Shown here: positions 27,607-35,760 of the stretch, piece after piece
Layout of the letters: each line of letters opens with the position of its first letter
Position numbering within the stretch: the stretch's first letter is position 1
Notes under the pieces: model-generated
Seen by the model: only the letters and a program-made list of their open reading frames with translations
The model's database searches: none
What the model was told of the DNA's origin: nothing
Program-made: the position numbers and the translations under genes
Assembly: GCF_050753345.1 (NCBI RefSeq)
Contig: NZ_JBLZFX010000019.1
Span: 11,848 to 75,847, forward strand
Direction: 5' to 3'
From: Alkalinema pantanalense
GTDB taxonomy: Bacteria > Cyanobacteriota > Cyanobacteriia > Leptolyngbyales > Leptolyngbyaceae
Length of the DNA stretch: 64,000 nt

Positions 27607-28245
27607 CTAAGGATCACACTTCTGGCCATTGGGTTTGGTGCAAAGGGGCCCCAACTTTCCTGCCCGTCCTGCAATTTGCCGCGTCACAAAGGCCAATGGC
27701 CCAGCCTTGTGTTCTCCATTAAACGGTGTGGGTTTAGTCACATCAAAGCCACAGGCTTGGGCGTCTTTGGGATTGTTGAACCAGAAACCCAGGTGGAAGG
27801 TGTTGACTGGGCCACGGGTGCCTGAGGTGTCAATGCCAAAGATTTGATCCAAAAAGATCGTTTTTAGCGAAGTTGCACCCGCTTCCAAATCCGATTGATA
27901 CCAAGCCAAACCAAAGTTTTTGAAGTTGGGATCCCGCGACCCATCGGCTAACTGCGGCGTACTTTCGATCGAGAACAAATCAAACTTAACCCCTTCCTTA
28001 AACCCTTCCAGTTGAATATTCAAATGGTCATTTAATTCACCACGCACTACAGTGACTCTGACTTTAGGTTTCAGTCCGGGTTTCGCTAAACAGGGAACAA
28101 ACTGGCCAACTGGATACATTTCAAATTGAGTGGACTGAATTTCTGCCTTGGCTTGCAACGGGTAGAGGATCGATAACGTTGCCATCATCAAGCTGCCAGC
28201 AACTGCCGTTCCACGCACACAAGATTGAATCAACTGACGAACCAT
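27607..28245 (-). CDS. Secreted hypothetical protein
   Basis: About 212 residues with a clear signal peptide (VAGSLMMATLSILYPLQAKAE). The mature part has four cysteines, including one near its start (QFVPCLAKPG) and two at its end (GPLCTKPNGQKC), suggesting disulfides in the periplasm or outside. I recognise no family. ATG 28245 is chosen because GGAGG lies six bases upstream; a TTG at 28257 is in frame. No operon partner. Confidence 0.7.
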   Translation of the reverse strand: MVRQLIQSCVRGTAVAGSLMMATLSILYPLQAKAEIQSTQFEMYPVGQFVPCLAKPGLKPKVRVTVVRGELNDHLNIQLEGFKEGVKFDLFSIESTPQLADGSRDPNFKNFGLAWYQSDLEAGATSLKTIFLDQIFGIDTSGTRGPVNTFHLGFWFNNPKDAQACGFDVTKPTPFNGEHKAGPLAFVTRQIAGRAGKLGPLCTKPNGQKCDP

Positions 28246-28558
28246 AACAACCTCCAAACTAGGAAACCTTCAACTCGGGGGTGAATTCAAGGTGCTGAGG
28301 TATGACACGGTAGAGATCGATCGGTTATGCAGGTCGATCGCCCGATCGAGGATGCAATTTCTGGATCATCGGGGGACTCACCTGCGGCGTTATTCAGCCA
28401 AACCTAGGCTCTGTAGGACTTTCAGCCTCCTCACAAACTCCTCAAAGTTTTTCGCTAGGGTAGCAATGTTCCATCAACCAGCGGCGATCGCAGACTGTTC
28501 TAATCCGCCAGCGATCGTTCTCCATTAACCTTGCTGCCGTGACTTTCCTGAACCCACT
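28246..28558. other. 313-bp divergent intergenic region
   Basis: Lies between the minus-strand secreted-protein gene and the plus-strand ABC ATPase, so it should carry promoters for both. It is rich in CGATCG palindromes. No specific operator was recognised. Confidence 0.4.
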
Positions 28559-29377
28559 ATGATTTGGAACTCCCAGAAAGCCCCAAAAGCCTATCCAGAC
28601 CGATCGGCCCTCAGTGCGTCTTCCAGTGTTCCCCCCAGTGTTCCCCCCAGTGCGCCTCCCCGGGCAGCCCCTCTTGGGATCAGCTTTCATGTCCAAGCCC
28701 TCACCAAAACCTATCGCATGGGTGAGGTAGAAGTGTATGCGTTGCGATCGGTGGATTTAGATCTCTACGATGGTGAATTTGTCGTCATTCTGGGGCCATC
28801 GGGGAGCGGCAAATCGACATTGCTGAATATTCTCGGCGGATTGGATATCGCCACCACGGGGCATGTTTTCTTCCACGATCGGGACTTGACCGACGCCAAT
28901 GATGCAGAACTGACCCGATTTCGGCGGGATTGTGTCGGATTTATTTTTCAGTTTTACAATTTAATTCCCAGTTTAACGGCGCGGGAAAACGTGGCCCTAG
29001 TCACGGAGATTGTCCGGCATCCGATGCGCCCGGAAGCCGCCCTAGCCCTTGTGGGACTAAGCGATCGCCTCGATCACTTTCCGGCGCAAATGTCCGGGGG
29101 GGAACAGCAACGGGTGGCCATTGCCCGCGCGATCGCTAAACGACCTGAAGTGTTGCTCTGTGATGAACCCACGGGAGCCTTGGACTACCAAACAGGCAAA
29201 CTGGTTTTAGAGGCTTTGGCAAAAGTGAATCAAGACCTCGGCACGACTACCGTTGTCATTACCCACAATGCTGGAATTGCTGCCATGGCCGATCGGGTAG
29301 TCACCATGCGCAGTGGCGAAATTACCCAAATCCAAGTGAATCCTCACAAAGTTACACCCGCCGAGTTGGAATGGTAA
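28559..29377 (+). CDS. ABC transporter ATP-binding protein (LolD/MacB/DevA type)
   Basis: ATPase of an export-type ABC system, 272 residues. Walker A GPSGSGKST, Q-loop region FIFQFYNLIPSLTARENV, signature MSGGEQQRV, Walker B VLLCDEPTGALD and the switch VITHN are all present, typical of the LolD/MacB/DevA group that works with FtsX-type permeases. The N-terminus has a ~45-residue Ser/Pro-rich extension made by a short repeat (SVPPSVPPSAPP); the true start could lie further in. The likely permease partner is encoded at 31272-33635, separated by three unrelated genes, so the usual operon is interrupted here. Confidence 0.9.
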   Translation: MIWNSQKAPKAYPDRSALSASSSVPPSVPPSAPPRAAPLGISFHVQALTKTYRMGEVEVYALRSVDLDLYDGEFVVILGPSGSGKSTLLNILGGLDIATTGHVFFHDRDLTDANDAELTRFRRDCVGFIFQFYNLIPSLTARENVALVTEIVRHPMRPEAALALVGLSDRLDHFPAQMSGGEQQRVAIARAIAKRPEVLLCDEPTGALDYQTGKLVLEALAKVNQDLGTTTVVITHNAGIAAMADRVVTMRSGEITQIQVNPHKVTPAELEW

Positions 29378-29478
29378 TCTCAATCGCAGTCAATTTATTT
29401 GAGTTTGACTATTACAACTCCATTGTTTTTAGCGTTCAATCTAGAATTTTCAATTTTGTTGTTGCTGTGTGAATCCCT

Positions 29479-30018
29479 ATGTTTAACAAACTTTTAGTTG
29501 CCCTGGATCATTCTCCGATGGCCGATCGTGTGATGGCTAAGGCAATGGCGATCGGTCAAGCTAACCAGGCAGAACTCCTGCTGTTGCATGTCTTATCCGG
29601 TGAAGAAGAAGACAGCCCCTTACCCATTCCGCCGGGAGCTGAGGAAATCTACTGGGCACCGGGCACCGGGTTTAACCTAGACATTTGGCGGAAGCAGTGG
29701 GAAACCTACGAGCAGGAATGCCTTGACCAACTGCACCAGCGATCGGCCCTGGCCCAAACGGCAGGCATTGCCACCCAGGTTAAACAAATTGCAGGCAGTC
29801 CAGGCCGCAGTATTTGCCATCAAGCCAAGGTTTGGGGTGCGGATCTGATTGTGATTGGCCATCGGGGCCGCTTGGGTCTACAGGAATTGATCCTCGGCAG
29901 CGTGAGTAATTACATTCTGCACCATGCGCCCTGTGCCGTTTTGACGGTGAAGACGGCCCTGGATGAAGACTCGAATGGGAAACAACTCCCAGATAACCAT
30001 CAAGGCGCGAGACGCTGA
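29479..30018 (+). CDS. Universal stress protein (UspA family)
   Basis: A 179-residue UspA-fold protein. It begins MFNKLLVALDHSPMAD and has the ATP-binding signature GHRGRLGLQELILGSVSNYI followed by HHAPCAVLTVK, so it is the nucleotide-binding subtype. A ~50-residue insert (PLPIPPGAEEIYWAPGTGF) follows strand 2, as in many cyanobacterial members. It overlaps the 3' end of pdxH by 19 bp in convergent orientation. A stress-response role is inferred from the family. Confidence 0.9.
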   Translation: MFNKLLVALDHSPMADRVMAKAMAIGQANQAELLLLHVLSGEEEDSPLPIPPGAEEIYWAPGTGFNLDIWRKQWETYEQECLDQLHQRSALAQTAGIATQVKQIAGSPGRSICHQAKVWGADLIVIGHRGRLGLQELILGSVSNYILHHAPCAVLTVKTALDEDSNGKQLPDNHQGARR

Positions 30019-30650
30019 ATTTCCCAGCCCTTCGGTTCCTGCTGCGTATCCTGTTGAGTGTAAAGAAAGCGATCGTGGAGCCGATTCGGTCGCCCTTGCC
30101 AAAACTCAAAACTCTGGGGCAGAATGCGATATCCGCCCCAAAAGGACGGCACCGGAATTTCCTGGTGCATAAACTTACGTTGCATTTCGTCCAGCTTCAT
30201 TTCCAGCAACTGCCGAGAAGAAATGATGCTACTCTGCTGGGAACACCAAGCCCCTAACTGATTGCCTCGGGGACGAGTCGCAAAATATTTCAAGGATTCT
30301 GCGGTGGGCACTTTGACGGCATGGCCCGTAATTTGCACCTGCCGTTCCAGCGCTAACCAAAGAAATAATACGGCAACCTGGGAATTTTCTTGAATTTGCT
30401 GAGCTTTGCGACTTTCGTAATTGGTGAAAAACACCAACCCCTGTCGATCGAAATATTTCAACAATACCGTGCGAACGGAGGGCGCAGCACTGGCCGAAGC
30501 CGTCGCCAATACCATGGCATTCGGTTCTAACAACTCCGCTTGGCAAGCTTGCTGAAACCACAGTTCAAATTGGTCAAAGGGGTCGGGTTTCAGCATCTCG
30601 CGATCTAACCCGGCCTGGGCATATTCCTGCCGTAACTTTCCAAGATCCAT
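30000..30650 (-). CDS. pdxH: Pyridoxamine 5'-phosphate oxidase
   Basis: FMN-dependent enzyme that oxidises pyridoxamine or pyridoxine 5'-phosphate to pyridoxal 5'-phosphate. The 216-residue length is normal. Family features in order are SVRTVLLKYFDRQGLVFFTN (FMN site), ESRKAQQIQENSQVAVLFLW, QVQITGHAVKV, FATRPRGNQLGAW, PVPSFWGGYRILPQSFEFWQ and NRLHDRF near the C-terminus. It is a single gene on the minus strand, convergent with the stress-protein gene and divergent from the small membrane-protein gene. Confidence 0.95.
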   Translation of the reverse strand: MDLGKLRQEYAQAGLDREMLKPDPFDQFELWFQQACQAELLEPNAMVLATASASAAPSVRTVLLKYFDRQGLVFFTNYESRKAQQIQENSQVAVLFLWLALERQVQITGHAVKVPTAESLKYFATRPRGNQLGAWCSQQSSIISSRQLLEMKLDEMQRKFMHQEIPVPSFWGGYRILPQSFEFWQGRPNRLHDRFLYTQQDTQQEPKGWEIQRLAP

Positions 30651-30764
30651 AGGGGCAGCACTTCCTCACAACTTCCTCATCTAGTTTTAGCAAACTTGTT
30701 CATAGCAAGTTCTTGGACATGTTGCATTGTTTGAACAAGCCTTAAATCCCAAGGGTAAAATATT

Positions 30765-31232
30765 ATGGATAATTTATCAATTAGACAACTTTATCGATTC
30801 AGGAGTGGACTGATTTTCTTAGCTATTGCTTTCGCTATTACAGCAATTATTTCAGGCTTCTATATCCTGACAAAAACACCCTTAGTATCAGTGGATGCGC
30901 CCAGTTTTTTTAAACTTTCCTTTAATTTTTCGCTGTTTGGCAGTCTATTTAGCTTTGGAGGAGCAATTGTTGTCACCCAGAATATCCAGTTGCGCCAATT
31001 CAAGCAACGAATCATCCTCCATGAACAGTGCCCCTTCTTAGTCGTTTATCAGCCATCGCAGATTCCCTCGCTACAAAAGCATCGACCGGGCAATCCATTT
31101 GTGTGTGTGAAATGTCCATTGGGACTCGATCTAACTGGAGATCGTGCTAGTGGATTGATTCATGCCTGTAAAGTCTATGAACAATTACACGATGAGTGGG
31201 AAATCTCTCAAGCTAACGCATCGTCTAATTAA
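30765..31232 (+). CDS. Small membrane protein, unrecognised
   Basis: A 155-residue protein with two hydrophobic helices (LIFLAIAFAITAIISGFYIL and FSLFGSLFSFGGAIVV) and a cytoplasmic tail. The tail has four cysteines, two in VCVKCPLGLD, and could bind metal or form disulfides. I recognise no family. It lies 39 bp upstream of the FtsX-type permease on the same strand, so the two are probably co-transcribed and may act together. Confidence 0.65.
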   Translation: MDNLSIRQLYRFRSGLIFLAIAFAITAIISGFYILTKTPLVSVDAPSFFKLSFNFSLFGSLFSFGGAIVVTQNIQLRQFKQRIILHEQCPFLVVYQPSQIPSLQKHRPGNPFVCVKCPLGLDLTGDRASGLIHACKVYEQLHDEWEISQANASSN

Positions 31233-31271
31233 TCTCTGTAAAGTCCTGCAAAGCAGTCAAGCACTTCACCT

Positions 31272-33635
31272 ATGAAGCCTTTGGATCGGAAACTCTGGCG
31301 AGATTTATTGCATTTGTGGGGACAGATTGTAGCGATCGCGCTGATTGTGGCCTGTGGCATTGCGATCTTTGTCTTGATGCAAAGTAATTATGAATCGCTC
31401 AAAGTTTCCCAGGCCAGTTATTACGAACAATATCGCTTTGCCGAGGTCTTTAGCGGCCTCAAACGCGCCCCCAATGCCCTCACAGCCCAAATCGAAGCCA
31501 TTCCCGGAGTTGCCCAGGTACAAACGCGGGTAGTGGTGCCTGTCACCCTGAATGTCCCCAACCAAACGGAACCCGTTACCGGACGCTTAGTGTCCATTCC
31601 CGATCGCCCAGCACCGATGCTCAATGCTCTCTATCTGGCCCAAGGTCGCTACATCGAAGCCGATCGGCCCGATGAAGTCTTGGTCAGCGAAACCTTTGCC
31701 AAGGCCAATCATCTGCAATTGGGAAATGCCCTCGGTGCGGTGATTAATGGGCGGTGGCAGAGTTTGCGGATTGTCGGCATGGTGCTGTCACCGGAATATG
31801 TCTATGAAATTCGTCCCGGTGATTTTTTCCCGGATAACCAGCGGTTTGGGGTGCTGTGGATGGGGCGCAAGGCGCTGGGAACGGCATTTAATATGGATGG
31901 GGCGTTCAATGACGTAGCACTTTCGCTGATGCCCAACACCAACGTGGCGGAAGTGATTTTTCAGTTAGATCATCTGCTGGAACCCTACGGTGGCCTCGGA
32001 GCCTACGATCGCGAGGATCAAATTTCCAACCGTTTTGTTTCCGATGAAATCATTCAACTGCGCGCCCATGCTCAAATTTTGCCCGTCATTTTCCTAGGCG
32101 TTGCTGCTTTTTTATTGAACATTGTGCTGTCCCGGTTAATTCAAACCCAACGGGATCAAATCGCAGTCCTGAAAGCTTTTGGCTACAGTAACCGGGCGAT
32201 CGGGGGACATTTTCTAAAATTTGTTTTTGTCATTGTTTTGCTAGGCAGCCTGTTAGGCATTGGGGTTGGCCTGTGGTTGGGGTCGGGACTAACGCAACTT
32301 TATGGCCAGTTCTATCATTTTCCGGTGCTGCATTATGAGATTCAGCCGGGAATGTTACTCACCGCTTTGTTGATTAGTGGGGGGGCAGGGATTGTGGGAG
32401 CCGTGGGCGCGGTACGGCGGGCGATCGCGCTGCCCCCAGCGGAGGCCATGCGTCCGGAACCTCCCGCCCAATTTCGGCGCACGCTGATGGAACGGTTGGG
32501 GTTACAAGCGTTTTTGTCTCCCGTGGGGCGCATTATTTTACGGAACTTAGAACGTAAACCTTGGCAGGCCATGCTGTCGATCGTGGGAATTTCCCTCGCC
32601 GTTGCATTACTGGTTTCCGGTCGCTTTGGCCATGATGTGATGAATTATTTAATCGATGTGCAATTTAACCGCATGCAACGGGATGATGTGACGATCGTGT
32701 TTAATGAACCCCGATCGAGCGGTGTGCAGGAGGAAGTGGCGCACCTACCGGGTGTCTTGTATGCCGAGCCCTTCCGTAGTGTCGCAGCTCGCCTCCGGTT
32801 TGAACATCGTACCCACAAAATTGGCATCATGGGTTTAAAAACACCAGGAGAATTGAGAAAATTACTCGATCAGCAACTTAATCCCATTCGTCTCCCGATC
32901 GAAGGATTGGTCATGACCGATCACCTTGCAAAGATGCTGGGAATCACGACAGGAGAAATGCTGACGGTGGAAGTTTTGGAGGGCGATCGACCGATTCGGC
33001 AAGTGCCGTTGGTCGGCGTGGTGGATGAAATGGTGGGCGTGTCAGCCTATATGGATATCCATGCCCTGAATCGCTTAATGCAGGAGGGGGATACCATTTC
33101 CGGTGCCTTCCTCGCGGTTGATCACCTGCACCTCGATCGCCTCTATCAAACCCTGAAACGCACTCCTGGTGTAGCGGGAGTGGCGCTGCGTCAAGCGGTG
33201 ATTGACCAATTCCAAAAAACGATCGCCGAAAGCCAAGCCATTTCCACCACCATTCAAGTGGTTTTTGCCTGCATTATCGCCTTTGGGGTGGTTTACAATG
33301 CCGCGCGAATTGCCCTTTCTGAGCGAGGCCGGGAACTGGCAACGCTACGCATTGTCGGCTTTTCTCGACTACAAATTGCCATTATTTTACTGGGGGAACA
33401 GGCTGTGTTAACGATCGTCGCAATCCCGATCGGGATGCTGTTGGGCTACGGCATAGTTGCGTTAATGGTTGTGGCCTACAGTTCCGAACTTTACCGTTTG
33501 CCCTTAGTCGTCAGCCAGAAAACCTATGCCTTCGCCTTTGTGGTGATTACGATCGCCGCTGTCGTATCGGGTTTGATTGTTCGTCGGCAGCTCGATCGTC
33601 TAGATTTAGTAGCAGTTCTCAAAACTAGAGAGTAA
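31272..33635 (+). CDS. ABC transporter permease, FtsX-like, two FtsX domains
   Basis: A 787-residue permease. It has an N-terminal membrane helix (IVAIALIVACGIAIFVL), a large extracytoplasmic domain, a first FtsX block (~265-390, with AVLKAFGYSNRAIGGHFLKF), a second extracytoplasmic domain after LSIVGISLAVALLVSGRFG, and a second FtsX block at the end (ARIALSERGRELATLRIVGF). This is the long YbbP/LolE-like layout with two FtsX units in one chain. The matching ATPase is probably that at 28559-29377. Substrate unknown; lipid, lipoprotein or peptide export are options. No HlyD-type adaptor gene is present in the window. Confidence 0.88.
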   Translation: MKPLDRKLWRDLLHLWGQIVAIALIVACGIAIFVLMQSNYESLKVSQASYYEQYRFAEVFSGLKRAPNALTAQIEAIPGVAQVQTRVVVPVTLNVPNQTEPVTGRLVSIPDRPAPMLNALYLAQGRYIEADRPDEVLVSETFAKANHLQLGNALGAVINGRWQSLRIVGMVLSPEYVYEIRPGDFFPDNQRFGVLWMGRKALGTAFNMDGAFNDVALSLMPNTNVAEVIFQLDHLLEPYGGLGAYDREDQISNRFVSDEIIQLRAHAQILPVIFLGVAAFLLNIVLSRLIQTQRDQIAVLKAFGYSNRAIGGHFLKFVFVIVLLGSLLGIGVGLWLGSGLTQLYGQFYHFPVLHYEIQPGMLLTALLISGGAGIVGAVGAVRRAIALPPAEAMRPEPPAQFRRTLMERLGLQAFLSPVGRIILRNLERKPWQAMLSIVGISLAVALLVSGRFGHDVMNYLIDVQFNRMQRDDVTIVFNEPRSSGVQEEVAHLPGVLYAEPFRSVAARLRFEHRTHKIGIMGLKTPGELRKLLDQQLNPIRLPIEGLVMTDHLAKMLGITTGEMLTVEVLEGDRPIRQVPLVGVVDEMVGVSAYMDIHALNRLMQEGDTISGAFLAVDHLHLDRLYQTLKRTPGVAGVALRQAVIDQFQKTIAESQAISTTIQVVFACIIAFGVVYNAARIALSERGRELATLRIVGFSRLQIAIILLGEQAVLTIVAIPIGMLLGYGIVALMVVAYSSELYRLPLVVSQKTYAFAFVVITIAAVVSGLIVRRQLDRLDLVAVLKTRE

Positions 33636-33821
33636 TCATCAGAGAATGATTAAGAATCATTGAATCCTGGTTTAGCGGACGAACCGCAGTCCCTCTATCA
33701 ATCAAGACAGTCATCAAGACAGTTAAGCTCAGTGAAGGAACCCCGCCCATTCCAAAACAGACAAGCTACAGTAGAGCCAATCTCATTGCTCTAAAATACT
33801 CCATTAGAGAGGGAACACTTA

Positions 33822-34268
33822 ATGAATCGTCGTGAGTTTGTTAGCTGGGTGGGATTAGGTTGGATTGCCAGTTCGCTGCCGGTCGCGATAGCGGCTTGCT
33901 CGTCCCAGCCATCTGCATCCACAGCCCCCTCAGCGGGTTCCAGCCAGTTGCCCCCACCTCCCGCCACTACCAACGCGATCGCGATCGGGGAAGCGGCTGA
34001 CCTAGACAAGGCAGGTTTTATCAAAGGCCAAGCGGGGGATAAGCCCGTCGTTGCCGTCAAAGTCAAAGATCAAATCACTGCGGTGAATCCCACCTGCACC
34101 CACAAAGGCTGCGTTGTGGATTGGAAGGCCGATCAACAGAAATTTGTCTGTCCCTGCCACGGCGCTACCTATGCCGCCGATGGCAGCGCACCCACGAAAC
34201 CTGCGAGCAATCCCCTCGCGACCTATGCGGTCAAGGTTGAAGGGGGCAAGGTGTTGGTAGAAACCTAA
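33822..34268 (+). CDS. Rieske [2Fe-2S] protein with Tat-type signal and lipobox
   Basis: A 148-residue exported Rieske protein. The start MNRREFVSWVGLGW is a twin-arginine signal, and AIAAC at residues 22-26 resembles a lipobox, so it may be a lipoprotein. A Pro/Ser-rich linker leads to the Rieske fold with ligands C92 and H94 in CTHKGC, and C110 and H113 in CPCHG; C97 and C112 would form the disulfide. It lacks the membrane-helix layout of PetC of cytochrome b6f and stands alone, so it is more likely an auxiliary electron carrier. The redox partner is unknown. Confidence 0.87.
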   Translation: MNRREFVSWVGLGWIASSLPVAIAACSSQPSASTAPSAGSSQLPPPPATTNAIAIGEAADLDKAGFIKGQAGDKPVVAVKVKDQITAVNPTCTHKGCVVDWKADQQKFVCPCHGATYAADGSAPTKPASNPLATYAVKVEGGKVLVET

Positions 34269-34318
34269 TCTCCCTCGCTTGATAGCAGTCTTGAATTAAA
34301 CGTCGATCGCGTGGATTC

Positions 34319-34402
34319 GATCCCCCTAAATCCCCCTTATTAAGGGGGACTTTGAATAGATCTTTCCGGTTCCCCCTTTATGAAGGGGGGGTAGGGGGGA
34401 TC
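34319..34402. repeat. Palindromic dispersed element, copy 1
   Basis: Begins GATCCCCCTAAATCCCCC and ends GTAGGGGGGATC, i.e. inverted termini, with an internal ...CCCTTATTAAGGGGGACTTTGA hairpin. A short non-coding repeat family in this genome, possibly MITE-like. Confidence 0.75.
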
Positions 34403-34501
34403 TGCCCCTCTTGCGTAGACAAATTAATCGTGAAAGCGTTCCGCTCTGCATTTGTAAATAACGATTGCAGTATTAATCGTAAAGTTCGATCGCGTGGATT
34501 C

Positions 34502-34585
34502 GATCCCCCTAAATCCCCCTTATTAAGGGGGACTTTGAATAGATCTTTCCGGTTCCCCCTTTATGAAGGGGGGGTAGGGGGGATC
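34502..34585. repeat. Palindromic dispersed element, copy 2
   Basis: Same as copy 1, carried by the second 183-bp unit. Confidence 0.75.
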
Positions 34586-34684
34586 TGCCCCTCTTGCGTA
34601 GACAAATTAATCGTGAAAGCGTTCCGCTCTGCATTTGTAAATAACGATTGCAGTATTAATCGTAAAGTTCGATCGCGTGGATTC

Positions 34685-34815
34685 GATCCCCCTAAATCCC
34701 CCTTAATAAGGGGGACTTTGACTATATTTTCTCTTTTTTCTCCTTTACCTACCTTTCTCGCGTTTTTCCTCTATTTCTCTTGTTCCCCCTTTTTTAAGGG
34801 GGGTTAGGGGGGATC
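34685..34815. repeat. Palindromic dispersed element, copy 3 (expanded centre)
   Basis: Same termini as copies 1 and 2, but the centre is a ~60-bp pyrimidine-rich run. The right half is CCCTTTTTTAAGGGGGG then TTAGGGGGGATC. Confidence 0.72.
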
Positions 34816-34846
34816 TGCAACCTTCGGGACAACCGATCGATCGCAC

Positions 34847-35074
34847 CTACTCCACAACCCGATCGCGCTCCATCATGCTGATGTATTTCCAATCGGAGCC
34901 GAGGACGGGAATGGGAGGACTCCAGCGAGTGCGATCGCAAAACCGTACGACTTGCAGTTGGTTAATGGTGGTTTGAATTTCTTCGCGGGTGCCGAGCAGG
35001 TAGATTTGGAAGGGTCTGCGGGTATCGTCGATCGAAGTTTCTGGACGATCGGGACCGCCAAAGCCAATGAACAT
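34847..35074 (-). CDS. Small hypothetical protein, 75 residues
   Basis: Begins MFIGFGGPDRPETSIDDTRR and contains IYLLGTREEIQTTINQLQVV and WSPPIPVLGSDWKY. ATG 35074 is chosen because AGGAG lies eight bases upstream; an in-frame extension to 35125 lacks a ribosome site. It is not recognised. Hydrophilic, with no signal or membrane segment. It is bounded on both sides by the palindromic repeats. Confidence 0.6.
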   Translation of the reverse strand: MFIGFGGPDRPETSIDDTRRPFQIYLLGTREEIQTTINQLQVVRFCDRTRWSPPIPVLGSDWKYISMMERDRVVE

Positions 35075-35536
35075 GGGATTTCTCCTGGTTGTGGATGGGG
35101 AGGAAATCCCAAAAATTAAAGCCACCCTTTTGCGCAGGACAAGTAGGGTGGCCCGATCGAATGTTACAATCCGTGTCAGACCGCCGAGCTGCCTGGTTCA
35201 GCTTGGGGGTTTAGCTACCCTCTGTTGCCGCAAACAACGTTGGGTAGCGCTTCAATTTTTGGGGTACAGCCAACTCAATCGGTGAAGGACACGGTTGCAA
35301 CTGGCTATGAAAAAACAGCCTAGGGGTAAAGTGGGGCGCTGTCAACTGTATTTTGATTTTTTGCAATTCTGTGATGTTTCGTAATATTTGAGGGTGGATC
35401 CCCCTAAATCCCCCTTAAAAAGGGGGACTTTGAGTAATTGAGAGATATTCTTAAGAATTTGGATAATTTTGCTTGATTCCCCCCTTTTTAAGGGGGGTTA
35501 GGGGGGATCGGATTCTAAGGGTGTTGATGAAGTCGA
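35075..35536. other. Intergenic region holding a palindromic repeat
   Basis: Apart from the repeat at 35397-35509, nothing is recognised between the two small minus-strand genes. Confidence 0.45.
35397..35509. repeat. Palindromic dispersed element, copy 4
   Basis: Left end GATCCCCCTAAATCCCCC, internal AAAAAGGGGGACTTTGA, right end AAGGGGGG then TTAGGGGGGATC: inverted termini as in the other copies. Confidence 0.75.
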
Positions 35537-35737
35537 TTATTTCAGCGATCGACGAGCTATGTCTTCTGGGGAAATGTAGGTGGTTGTAGACGTGCCATCT
35601 TCATGATGAACAGTAATAGAGTAACCACGCTCACAAATTTTTTGGGCATATTTGCCGCGTACAAGTTTCCCCATTTTGCTGAGGTCATATTCTGGCTGCA
35701 TGTCATCATCGGAGTTAGAAAAAGTCGTTTGAGACAT
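35537..35737 (-). CDS. Small antitoxin-like protein, 66 residues
   Basis: Contains MQPEYDLSKMGKLVRGKYAQ followed by ITVHHEDGTSTTTYISPEDI. The PEYD...RGKYAQ core recurs in small cyanobacterial proteins that often sit beside toxin genes, but no toxin is next to it here. It lies 24 bp downstream of the LRR-Roc-COR gene on the same strand and is probably co-transcribed with it. An antitoxin role is a guess from family resemblance. Confidence 0.6.
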   Translation of the reverse strand: MSQTTFSNSDDDMQPEYDLSKMGKLVRGKYAQKICERGYSITVHHEDGTSTTTYISPEDIARRSLK

Positions 35738-35760
35738 CGTGGTTTTAGCGTGGGTTTGAA

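Larger units (their letters stand above)
34304..34721. repeat. 183-bp tandem repeat, 2.3 copies
   Basis: Units are 34304-34486 and 34487-34669, followed by a partial third from 34670 that diverges after about 34721. The two full units look identical. Each contains one palindromic GATCCCCCTAAATC element plus ~80 bp of unrelated AT-rich sequence. The apparent 151-codon frame through it is repeat-encoded and not a gene. Confidence 0.9.

Noticed and set aside
33822..34268. Assignment of the Rieske protein as PetC of cytochrome b6f
   Set aside because: There is no petA neighbour, the N-terminus is a Tat/lipobox signal with a Pro-rich linker rather than the PetC membrane helix, and the protein is short.
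34352..34807. A 151-codon plus-strand frame with an internal repeat of about 61 residues
   Set aside because: It is encoded entirely by the 183-bp tandem repeat and palindromic elements, has no ribosome site, and shows no protein-like conservation beyond the DNA repeat.
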